Shown one piece after another: positions 54,604 to 64,000 of a stretch of 64,000 nucleotides of DNA (positions are counted from its first letter, which is position 1; every line of letters begins with the position of its first letter). The stretch comes from Molanna angustata (lineage: Eukaryota; Arthropoda; Insecta; Trichoptera; Molannidae), in assembly GCA_963576475.1 (NCBI GenBank), contig OY754986.1, positions 10,639,321 to 10,703,320 of the forward strand. The letters run 5' to 3'. A program made the translations under genes and the position numbers. The notes below the pieces were generated by a model. That model had not been told where the DNA came from and ran no database searches. It was given only the letters and a program-made list of their open reading frames with translations.

Positions 54604-54710
54604 TGAATGTCGACGAGGCGATGAATGTGTGTCAAGATAGAAATAAGTGACGTTCGGTTCTCTCTGCCTACCCCGCGAGGGAGATGGCGTGATGGTATGT
54701 ATGTATGTAT
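54604..54710 (+). mobile_element. RTE-like LINE 3' tail
   Basis: ATGAATGTGTGTCAAGATAG, GGTTCTCTCTGCCTACCCCG, then GGTATGTATGTATGTATG. Cleanest copy of the tail in this window. Confidence 0.8.
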
Positions 54711-54719
54711 GAATATTTC

Positions 54720-55715
54720 ACATATAAAAAAAATCAAATTCATTATTCCTTAACATGTCAGCTATTGGGTACTTTACCTTATGTGCTGTGCTTGTTTATA
54801 CTTATCGCAAATCATCTAGAAAAAGCACGTGGTTGCGCAGAAGACAAATTTGTCTTTTTTGCATAATTGGTTTGATCACGTGTGCGCGCAAACCCAAAGC
54901 CCCCCCTCCTCCACACCGAAAAATTTCGGGAAGTTTGGTGACACCCATACCTACGTGTTTTAAAATATAGTTTTTTTTTTCACTTGGTAATACCGCGCCG
55001 GCTGTGCGCTCCGCGGAGCGCGCTCCAAATTTTGAAGGCAAATAAGATGATAAAAGCATTTTTTTTCTTTAATTCTTCCACAGGCACTTGCATTTCACTG
55101 CTTATTTACCACCATGCGTCCGTTCTAAGTGCTTTATTATGGTATGTACGATTTTTTGTATTCCATAATAGTTCTTTGGTACCATATAAGTGTATTTAGT
55201 TTACGGCAACTTTGATTATCCATCTTGAAACGCAACGAACACTAAAGTAGGTCATTGGTCATCACTGACAAATGAAGTGCCGGGTCTTGTGACCCCTGAC
55301 TTCTTTATCTGAAGTTGGGTAACTGGGAATTTTCGAGAATATATTATTCTGAAGCGGTTTGGGAATGAAGTTATATAATTATGGGTGTGAAGTTAAGGTT
55401 GAATTGGGGGGGGGGTGGAGTGTGACTGAATAGTGTTATTGTGTAATGATATTGTGAGTGATATTGTATGGTGTAATGTGTTATTTTATTTTTATTTTAT
55501 TTTATATATTTCGGTAAACATACAGCAATACAAAACAAAAATCTTATACACATATAACCAAAAAATTAGCCAGCAAAGTTTACATAATATTACTATTAGC
55601 TCATGTACATTAAAAAAGATAAATCATAAGAACTGAAACTAAAAGTGTAAAAGAAAAAATTGAATGAGTTATGCTTGATTAATGGGAAAAGGAAAATGAG
55701 GACAGTAAGGGGGGG
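54720..55715. other. Mostly unassigned; one short shared repeat
   Basis: 54836-54930 matches the flanks of the 27-kb TIR element. Otherwise AT-rich with G- and T-runs; possibly the 3' region of the adjacent LINE. Confidence 0.4.
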
Positions 55716-55730
55716 GGGGGGGCGCACGCA

Positions 55731-58570
55731 CTACGATGACGCTCGAAGTAAAGAGTTTGTAATGGAAGTCCTAAAATTTAAAAACGTATTATGAAACAAA
55801 TCAATGTCGTTGAAACCGTTAAATGTATTACATGATCTGTATATAAAAGAGTTCTGAGCATAGTTGGTATCGCAGCCGGGAGGTCTGAAGGTATGGGCAG
55901 TTCTTGTAAGCCTTATTGGTACATGTACGGCCAGTTTACTCAACAAGAGGCTCGAATCTGCAATATTGTTTGTAATCTTATATAAGAACATCATGTCGGC
56001 CAGTGTGCGTCGGTTCTCTAAAGAAATTAGTCCATGATATTTAGCGGATTGGGTTGAGCTGTTGAATGCCTGTCTTTCTCGAAAATCTAAATGTTTGAGA
56101 AGTTTATTTTGTAGCTTCTCTATCCTATCTATATAAGTTATGTATCGTGGGTTCCACACAACAGATGCGTATTCTAAACAGCTACGGACATAGGCATAAT
56201 ACAAAATCTTAATAGTTTTTGATGACTTAAAAGGTTTAGATACTCTTATGATAAAGTTCAATTGTTTGTATGCTTTTTCCATAATTTTATCTACGTGACT
56301 TTTGAAAGTCATTTTTGAATCGAGTAACACTCCAAGGTCTCTTATTTCATGCTTTCTGCCAAGCGTTTTATTATTGATAGAGTAGTTTTCCAGAACAACA
56401 TACTTAGAACGAGTAAAAGTGATAATGTTGCATTTATCAGTATTCAAAAACAAACTGTTTTTGGAGCAATATTCATATAAGCGGTTTAGGTCGGATTGTA
56501 AAGCTAGTGAATCATTTTGTGTACATATTTTTTAAAAAAATTTAATATCATCCGCATATACTATAAAATTAGAAGAGGAAAAACAATTTGAGATATCGTT
56601 TATATATAATATAAAGAGAATAGGACCCAAATGAGAGCCCTGAGGCACTCCTGAACTGCACGTCCTAAATTCTGACCTAAAATTATTTATTGTCACTGCT
56701 TGTAGCCTGTGTTTGATGTATGAGGTTAACCATCTTAGTAAATTTCCATGTATACCATAAACTTCAAGTTTGTGTATTAATATATCATGATTAATCTTAT
56801 CGAACGCTTTCGAAAAGTCTGTATAGATTGCGTCAACACGCCCACCTGCTTTCATGGACGACAGTATATATTCTGTATATTCTAACATGTTAGTTTCCAC
56901 TGATCTCCCAGGGAAAAATCCATGTTGATTTGGTATAATGAATCGCTTAATTAAAGGTGTTATTTGCTCAACCACAATTCTTTCCATAAGTTTACTAAAT
57001 ATAGAGAGCTTAGAAATTGGTCTATAGTTTTTTATATCATGTTTATCGCCGGCCTTATAAATAGGCGTAACATAAGATCTCTTCCAATACGACGGAAAAA
57101 CGCCTGTGTGGAAGGATAAATTGAAAAGATACGATAAAGGACTTGCCAGTTCAGAAGCACAGTTTCTTATGAATAAAGGTGGTATGCCATCTGGACCCGG
57201 GCCCTTACTCAAATCTAGGCTCTTCAATCTCCTCAAAACATCTGGTTCCGAGAACGTCACACCACTTATATCCACCTCACCTGAGCAAACAACGTCAGGC
57301 ATATCGGGTGTATTGACCGTAAACGCCGATTGAAAGAAATCACTAAAGAGATTACATATAATATTGATATCACTAGTTGTTAAATTGTTATAGAACATGT
57401 CACGAGGGTATGCAGAGTGTGGTTTATTTGATTTTATGTAAGTGTGCAGTCGTTTTGGGTTAGAGGCGATAGAAATTTCTATTTGACTGACATAGTTTTC
57501 GAAACATTCAGCTTGGAGGATCTTTTGTCTAGAGCGTAGTAAAGAAAATTCGTCGTAATAAACTGGAGAACCTGTTTTTTCCACTTCTTATGTGCCTTAA
57601 GTTTTTCTTTGATGACATTAATAAGAGGTTTAGTATACCATGATGGAAATTTATTAATACTTTGGATAAGCCTGGTTGGTATAAATTTAGAAATGCATTC
57701 GTTCAGAATTCTGTGGAAATCGTTCGTGGATTGTTCAATATCGCTACTAAACAAAGAATTCCAATCAATGCCAGACAAAAACTGTTTAATAGGTGCATAA
57801 TCTGCCTTATGAAAGAGTTTTACTAATCTAGGACAGTTTTTAATAAAAATTTCACTATCTACGGATAAAGTTATTAATGGGGGCTTGTGATGAATGTCCA
57901 TGTGAATAAGTAGATCAGTACTCTCAGAAACACTACAAATAGTATTCGACAACACAAGGTCCAATATTCTACCGTTTATATTTGTGATGCCATTGTACTG
58001 TTTTAAATCACTATAAGAAATGAAATCCGCAATGAGAGAACCGACACAGTCACTGAAATACGAAGGTGAAAAATAATTAAATTCATTGTTGTATATCCAT
58101 GTTATATTGGATAAATTAAAATCACCTGCTATCACCAATGAGTCTTCGGAGTAGTTAATGATTTCTTTAGAAGTGTTTTCTAAAAAAGTGTTAAGTTGAC
58201 TTCTATAATTTTCACCTTGCGGCAAGTAAACACAGCAAAGGTTTATACGCACCTTTTGGTTCGGATGTTGAATAGTTACCCAAATATCCTCGCTACAACA
58301 AGACAAATCAGTATTAAGCCTTGCTGACAAGCTAGACTTCACTGCAATGAGCACACCTCCACCAAGCCTTTGACCTGTTGCATCATAATCGCGGTCTCTA
58401 CGAAAAACGTTATACCTATGGTCAAAAAGTTCATAATCATAAAAGTTTTTATTTAACCAAGTCTCTGTGAGACAAACTATGTCGTAATTATTATTCAGTA
58501 CGTTGCTCTTGAATACATGTGTTTTCGTTCTGAGACCTCTAACATTCTGATAGTATATTGTAAGATTCAT
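55731..58570 (-). pseudogene. LINE ORF2: AP-endonuclease and reverse transcriptase
   Basis: ATG at 58568-58570. Endonuclease: YYQNVRGLRTKT, LTETWLN, GGGVLIAV, AGDFNLSN. RT: GPGPDGIPP, NYRPISKLSIFSKLMERIV, AIYTDFSKAFDKINHDIL, SGVPQGSHLGPILF and the catalytic YADDIKF. Tail: DLGVLLDSKMTFKSHV to LLRASS-stop. Two lesions: a frame break in an A-run near 57583 between the endonuclease and RT parts, and an in-frame TAA at 56532-56534 just after YADDIKFF. Length, domains and order are as in CR1/Jockey LINEs without RNase H. Confidence 0.9.
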
Positions 58571-58809
58571 AGTAAGGTTGATATAATAGAAGAAATTAAA
58601 ACTCCACGACAGGGTCCAAGTACGCGCGCATACGTGTAAAGGATATATGTGTGAGTGGGAAAACAAGCATCATAAAAACAAGTATAGTTAATAAAGTGGA
58701 TAAGGTGAAAACAAAGATTCATAAATAGAAGTAAATGAGAAAAAACAAGTAATACAACAATTAATGAGGGCATCTTCCTGGAGTCAGCAATGGGGAAGGC
58801 AAAAAGAAG

Positions 58810-59610
58810 TCACGATAACTTTCCAAGATCGGAAGCACGCTTAATTAGAATAGCGGGGGATTTTGAATTTTTTCTTACATATATGTTGCATCGTTTAACC
58901 CAGCAATACTGGTATTCTCTTGATTTAGCTAGTTCCTTTGCTCGCTTCAGAAGTCGCTTATTATTGACGGTCAGATGGTAGTTTAGGAAAATACGAGTAT
59001 TAGATTCTCTCCCACCAAATCCCAAATCTTTAGTCAGAAGGCCGTTGGTTTTCTTTTTGACAGCTGAAATGAAATTGTCGACCATATCTCTATTCGTAAA
59101 CTTCGCAATAATTTTGTTGCCCTTGACACCATCTGTATTCCAAGGTGTGACCCTCCGGCAGAAAATAATGTCGTGGGGATTCATAGTGACACTAAGTTTA
59201 CTTGCCATGTCTTGAACAATATTTACAAGAGATTCATCGTTAGTTTGCGGCACTCCCGATATTTCCAAATTATTTATTCTCTGATACTGTTCCTTTTCAT
59301 TGCTTTCATCCGTAAGCACATCGATTCGCGTCCTCAATTCCACGACCTCACGCTCCAGAGTCTCCTCACGCTGCACTCCGCCGTTTTTGTAGAGGTCCTC
59401 CAGTCTAGTCTCAAGCATATCCATTCTCGCCTCACTCACGTCAAATCTTCTCTCCATCTCATCGATTAGGTTGAGCTTTGACTCGACAGCCCTAGATCTT
59501 TCAACCAGCGTGTCCATTACCGCCTTACTGGACTCAACACTGGCTTTAAGATCCTCGAACTGCTTTAGAATCCCACCAAAATCTGCCCTCAAAGATGCTA
59601 GAAGTAGCAT
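58810..59610 (-). CDS. LINE ORF1, coiled coil and FP-like domain
   Basis: 266 codons, open, ATG at 59608-59610; the frame also stays open upstream, so the start may be earlier. Residues about 20-110 are a heptad-like coiled coil (LETRLEDL, VVELRTRIDVL). Then RINNLEISGVPQTNDESL, FCRRVTPWN and IIAKFTNRDMVDNFISA, and at the end YQYCWVKRCNIYVRKN: the pattern of the baculovirus FP (25K)-like domain in insect LINE ORF1 proteins, as I recall it, an RNA-binding chaperone role being likely. Intact while ORF2 is broken. Confidence 0.75.
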   Translation of the reverse strand: MLLLASLRADFGGILKQFEDLKASVESSKAVMDTLVERSRAVESKLNLIDEMERRFDVSEARMDMLETRLEDLYKNGGVQREETLEREVVELRTRIDVLTDESNEKEQYQRINNLEISGVPQTNDESLVNIVQDMASKLSVTMNPHDIIFCRRVTPWNTDGVKGNKIIAKFTNRDMVDNFISAVKKKTNGLLTKDLGFGGRESNTRIFLNYHLTVNNKRLLKRAKELAKSREYQYCWVKRCNIYVRKNSKSPAILIKRASDLGKLS

Positions 59611-59699
59611 TATGTCAGTATTTGTCGGATCAGTTGGCAGGACAACAGCAGGGCTACCGGCAACTTTATAATGTGAATAGACTAATAGTACTGAATCAT

Positions 59700-60170
59700 A
59701 ATACGTGAATAAATGAATATGTAAATAATAATAAATAAATAAATAAATAATACATTTTAGTAGTAGTTGTCCTGGGGTTTGTTGGGTTATTAGGGTAGTT
59801 ACGGTGGGGGTTCGGGGGGAGGAGGTTTCTTTAGGACTGATTTGGGGCGTTTAAATTTGAAGGAATCGTTTTTGTCATAACTGGCTAGTGTGTTGATGGA
59901 TGGGTTTTTGTGGAGGGGGATTTTAGCGTAAAAGCGTTCTGAAAGGGAGTATATAAATTCTTGGATGGTGGGGACTTTGGCATCTTCATGTAGGAGCGAG
60001 GTTCTCGTCCACAATGGGGCGCCTAGAGCTAGTCGTAAGGCCTTGTTTTGAACAACTTGCAGCCGATTTATATGAGATGGCGCTGCGTTTCCCCAGATGG
60101 GGCACGCGTATGTCATGATGGGACGTATGACTGTCTTGTAAACGTCCGTCTCAACTGGTGCGCGCGCCAA
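59700..60170 (-). mobile_element. Jockey-like LINE 3' fragment
   Basis: On minus VYKTVIRPIMTYACPIWGNA, LQVVQNKALRLALGAPLWTR, then a proline-rich end PPPPEPPP-stop and a (TTTA)n tail at 59720-59750. Typical Jockey RT C-terminus; starts abruptly at 60170. Confidence 0.85.
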
Positions 60171-60352
60171 AACTGGGCTTCATTTGGAACGCGGCAAAAA
60201 ACCGACGGAAGATGGAACGCCCCGTTCCACGTTCGCGCGTTCCGACGAACACTTTGGCGCGTGTTCGAAATCGGTATCGACTTCGCGCGGCTGGAACGCG
60301 CGTCAATGTTCGACCTCTTGGAGCGCATAATCGATACCCGGCTTTAGGCCTG
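60150..60352. other. GC-rich island of unknown origin
   Basis: About 200 bp much richer in GC than its surroundings (GCGCGCGCC, GGAACGCGGC, GTTCGCGCGTTCC). Frames are open on both strands but match nothing I know. Ends at GGCCTGCCATCC. Confidence 0.5.
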
Positions 60353-60364
60353 CCATCCAATTAA

Positions 60365-61125
60365 GTATATCCACTGTTAGTTATATTTAACACAACAGAA
60401 GAGAAAGAATTCAAAGAAATAATGATTAGGAGATGGTTAAGGATAGTGATATAGGAAAGTGACGGGGAATGTCAGAGGATAACTAACAGTGAGAGAGAGC
60501 AAATTAAGTTGTACTGTACTCCACTGTTATCTCGGATCACGTTGGTTAATTCTTTCATATACCTGCTATACGGAGTATGGAAATTTTTGTTAAATGTTTC
60601 GCTGACACGAAGAATGGTAGAATTTTTTCGGCGATTAGTTTTGTAATTTGAAATATAGAAAAGATCAGTTTGTCGGGTATTTTAACGATAAAGTGTGTCG
60701 TGTTTGATAAAAAAAAGCGTCAATATCTAAAAGGCAACACGGAGTAAGAGTCATTATCCATATCTCACTGTAATAATCTATGTACAATAACAATATTGTT
60801 TTATGGGACAGGAAAACATCATGAATGAATTCCAAATCGGTATATCAACAATATGAAGATAATATATACCAATCTATACAAATAAAAATGTATGTTTGTG
60901 TAGATGTTTGAGTATCGAGAACTGCACAACGATGTTAGAGGCAATTCTTTTGGACCAACTGTACATGCGGACCCTGTAACTACGAAGAGCAACATCAGAG
61001 GTCTCCAGAAATTGGAAATTGCGGGTGACAGTTTTATAAAGCGTTGTTAAAAATGTATGGATGGAAAGGTCAGGGAAAAAGTGACACGTAATTCTCTGCA
61101 CAACGTCGAAAGCCAACTAATTTTA
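60365..61125. other. No identified feature
   Basis: AT-rich; nothing coding. Confidence 0.4.
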
Positions 61126-61133
61126 TTGGTTAA

Positions 61134-61824
61134 GAGGGTGACTGCTGCCACCCTTGTACCTATTTTTTCAATTTGATATACCATCATTATTACTAAACGA
61201 ATCATTTTGAAAAAATTAACCTAGTTAGTTTGGATATTAATAAAGAGAAATATACCTTAACTTTTTGATTATGTTCTGTATATATTCTTGTAGAAAAATA
61301 ATAAGCATACCCCGATTTTAGACATTTATCTTTAATTTATAAAAAAATATAAGGTATAGAACAACATTTTTTTTTATAAATTAAAGAAGAACAAAATACC
61401 TGGAAAAATATGATATGACGTTGCATTAACGCATCAGGTTAAGTAAATAAACCAAAAAAACTTTTATTACGCAATGGCGCTGAATGGAAAATAAACGTTT
61501 TTTAGGTTTATTTACTAAACCTGAAGCATTAATGCAACGTCACATCATATTTTTCTAGATATTTTTGTCTTCTTTAATTAAAAAAAATATATATATTACT
61601 CTACGCCTTATAGTTTATTAAAAATATATGATAAACGTTGAAAATCGGGGTATGCCATTATTTTTCTATAAGAATTTATACAGAATATTACCAAAAAGTT
61701 AAGGTATATTTTTATTTATTAATATCCAAACTATCTAAATTATTTTTTTCAAAACGATTTGATAAGAAATAATGATGGTATATCAAATTGAAAAATATGT
61801 AGGTACGTTGGCAGCAGTCCCCCC
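61134..61824. mobile_element. 691-bp palindromic TTAA element
   Basis: Flanked by TTAA (61130-61133, 61825-61828). Arms of about 310-330 bp (GAGGGTGACTGCTGCC / GGCAGCAGTCCCCCC) with a short centre near 61470-61500. No ORF. Confidence 0.9.
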
Positions 61825-61828
61825 TTAA

Positions 61829-62588
61829 TACAAATTAGAGTATTTTTCTGCACTAAAATTGGTTTATGCACAGGTTATGTCAACCGCAATCTTTCGCTGG
61901 GAGAGGTATACTCGTCTTCACTTCGAGTGTATTGTTTCCTTATAATCAGCTCTCACTTTAAGTGCAGGGTATGCAAGGTTTTAGAGTTCTCCGGACTCGC
62001 TTAATGTTCAGTTATTAGTCTCCATAAGCAGAACGGGTGGTGGTTAGAGATTAACTGTCTGTAATTTATGCACTCCTGTACTATTCTTACGATTGTGTTT
62101 TTTTTCAATTTTAATTATCTATTTATTTAACTTGTGAATTTTGTCGACGGTTAATTCGTGGTGAAACTCCATTATACTAGGTATAAATGAAAACACTCAT
62201 TTGTTTAAGTTTCAATATCTCCGTTGTCATAAAGCTTGGTTTTTGAAACGAAATGAGTTGAGTGTTGTCCGCTATACTGTGTCAATGACATGTATTGTGA
62301 TGTCCGACTATTATTATGTCTGTGATACGTACTCATTTTTTTTTTTATAAAAATAGCCATAACTCACGATAAATATAGTTCACGCCTTCCATGTCCGATG
62401 TTTTCTAGTAGTCATTAGACTAATGAGCCGTGAATTACCAATATTGAATCCGATGTTCGCTGGGTGTGGCCGTAAGCATTTATATAATTGGACAGGTAAA
62501 TTAGCCTCATGGCAACAAATGATCGCTTCGATGGATATCATTCTTCGAAAGCCACCACTAAAAAACGGTTTCTTTTTATAACTTTGTA
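61829..62588. other. No identified feature
   Basis: AT-rich; nothing supported. Confidence 0.4.
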
Positions 62589-62589
62589 A

Positions 62590-63375
62590 ACATATGAAGG
62601 ATAACTTCTTGAGACTTGAGTCTGCAGCCAATAACATGGGTCTAAAGATCAACGCTTCAAAGACAAAATACATGGCAACAAGAAAAGCATCACTGAATAG
62701 CATCACCGTAAGAAACGAGTCAATATCAGTGGGAACCCATCAGCTAGAAGCCGTTGAATCATTCACATACCTGGGATCTCTTGTTACAGCGGACAACAAC
62801 ACCAGTGCGGAAATAAGGGTAAGACTTGCCGCGGCAAATAGATGCTATTATGGCCTGCTAAAGCACTTAAGGTCACGACTCATCTCTCGTAAAACAAAAA
62901 CCCTCATTTACAAAACTCTTCTTAGACCGGTCATGACATATGCATCAGAATGCTGGACATTGACCAAGAAGGACGAAAATGCATTGTTGGTGTTCGAAAG
63001 GAAAATACTTCGCAAAATATTTGGTCCTACCTGTGAAGGAGGATCTTGGAGGATCCGGTTTAACCACGAGCTAGAAATAATGTATGGCGAACCGAACGTT
63101 GTCCAATACATCAAAATACAACGTCTACGTTGGCTCGGACACGTTTGTAGAATGGAGGATAACCGGGTCCCAAAGAAAGTATTGGACACCTGTCCTGAAG
63201 GAAGAAGAAGCAGAGGGAGACCTAGGATGAGATGGCTGGACGACATCGAGGGCAATATAAGAGCGATCGGACAGACAAACTGGAGGAGACTTGCTGTCGA
63301 CAGGGCGGGATGGAGGCAGTTTCTTGAGGAGGCCAAGGCTCGCCCCGGGCTGTAGCGCCATTGCTGATGATGAAA
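62590..63375 (+). mobile_element. LINE 3' fragment, 5'-truncated (RTE-type)
   Basis: The reading frame starts directly at the boundary and the element ends just after GCTGTAGCGCCATTGCTGATGATG. Confidence 0.8.
62594..63355 (+). pseudogene. LINE reverse transcriptase, C-terminal 253 codons
   Basis: Open and undamaged: MGLKINASKTKYMATRK, SFTYLGSLVTADNNTSAEI, LIYKTLLRPVMTYASECWTL, IQRLRWLGHVCRMEDNRVPK, RGRPRMRWLDD and KARPGL-stop. These are the thumb and C-terminal parts of RTE/R4-like reverse transcriptases; the endonuclease and YADD core are absent. The fresh frame suggests a recent insertion. A decayed relative is at 48645-48915. Confidence 0.87.
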
Positions 63376-64000
63376 CATATGAAGAACATTATAACAGTCC
63401 AAAGATTGAACGTCGTAATCAACAACCAGGGCCTCCTGGCCAAGTTGCAAAAATTAACGTTTCTGTCCAATGAAACGCCAGGTTATTGTTTTTTTTTTGT
63501 ACAAGATTTCACGATGTTACATGAGCTAGACTCTATGGAAGTGACATGCAACTGTCATTTCCATACATTGAGTTATCATTTCTTGTGCTAAATGACACGT
63601 TGTCTGGGCACCCTGCTCTCTTGCATTTGGACTAGTTTACCAAATTCCTCCCACGTAAGCAACTTCGTCCAATTTCGTGACATCAGGATGGCACGGAGAT
63701 TCCTTGAAAACGTGTTCCACGTTTCAGAATGGTTCAACAATGTGAAATGTTTATATAACAACTATACTATAGATGATTGGCAATTAGCTCCATATTTGAT
63801 TGTAGACGGAAATGTCGGGCATTGGTAATTTGCATGGCTGATTATTCATACTGTTAAAACGCTAAACGATAACTGGCGTACAAACTTATGCGGGCGGTGA
63901 ATAAAAATTTACACATCGACTATTCATACTTATTCACATATTACTTGACATTAAAAAAAACATTAAAAATACGTATTTATAACCTCACTAAACAATATTT
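63376..64000. other. No identified feature
   Basis: Two short open frames (63361-63591, 63592-63828) match nothing I know. Upstream DUF229 exons were looked for here and not found. Confidence 0.35.

Larger units (their letters stand above)
55720..59685 (-). mobile_element. CR1/Jockey-type LINE, near full length
   Basis: Two ORFs in order ORF1, then endonuclease-RT, on minus. 5' end unclear near 59685, where a second LINE end begins; 3' end near a run of C (minus) at 55708-55722. Confidence 0.87.

Noticed and set aside
60048..60364. Overlapping open frames on both strands
   Set aside because: Caused by the GC-rich composition (few stops); no domain seen.

Overview
This is a 64-kb piece of an AT-rich, repeat-laden insect nuclear genome. 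Spliced genes with GT-AG introns, tRNA-derived SINEs, LINE, Penelope, Ty3/Gypsy, hAT, PIF/Harbinger, piggyBac-like and mariner remnants all point that way. I cannot fix the order. The RTE-like LINE tails and the LINE ORF1 with a baculovirus-FP-like domain would fit Lepidoptera or Hemiptera.

Two host genes are present, both on the minus strand. (1) A complete polo / PLK1 mitotic kinase gene lies at 2041..23071. It has ten coding exons that join without a frame break into 572 residues: kinase domain, linker with an RxxL box, polo box 1 and polo box 2. (2) The 3' part of a DUF229 (sulfatase/alkaline-phosphatase-fold) gene lies at 31007..53133. Its last seven coding exons give about 533 residues. 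The 5' exon(s) were not found and probably lie beyond 64000. The two genes sit in tandem about 7.9 kb apart, and I see no functional link between them.

Nearly everything else is transposon. In polo introns: a 5'-truncated RNase-H LINE inside an unclassified TIR element, RTE-like LINE fragments (one abuts the exon 5 splice acceptor), an internally deleted mariner, three palindromic MITEs, a ten-copy 83-bp minisatellite made from a LINE ORF end, and SINEs. Between the genes: hAT-like and other TIR elements, a TIR element carrying a repeated motif, and a tandemly expanded TIR. In DUF229 introns: a Penelope-like element end with two inverted hammerhead-ribozyme-like motifs, a deleted hAT, a piggyBac-like element, an LTR retrotransposon nested in a LINE (both with target-site duplications), Harbinger-in-Harbinger nesting, and fold-back elements. 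Upstream (53.6-64 kb): a minisatellite, a near-complete CR1/Jockey-type LINE, further LINE ends and a 691-bp palindrome flanked by TTAA.

The least ordinary observations are these: the paired hammerhead motifs, which overlap the last codons of a Penelope ORF; a second, decayed hammerhead-like 142-bp insert with a clean empty site elsewhere in the window; the LTR element whose two LTRs look identical although gag and pol are defective; and the LINE end next to a polo splice acceptor. I see no sign of a bacterial operon, CRISPR array or prophage. All exon joins and TE boundaries were read by eye and not aligned by software.
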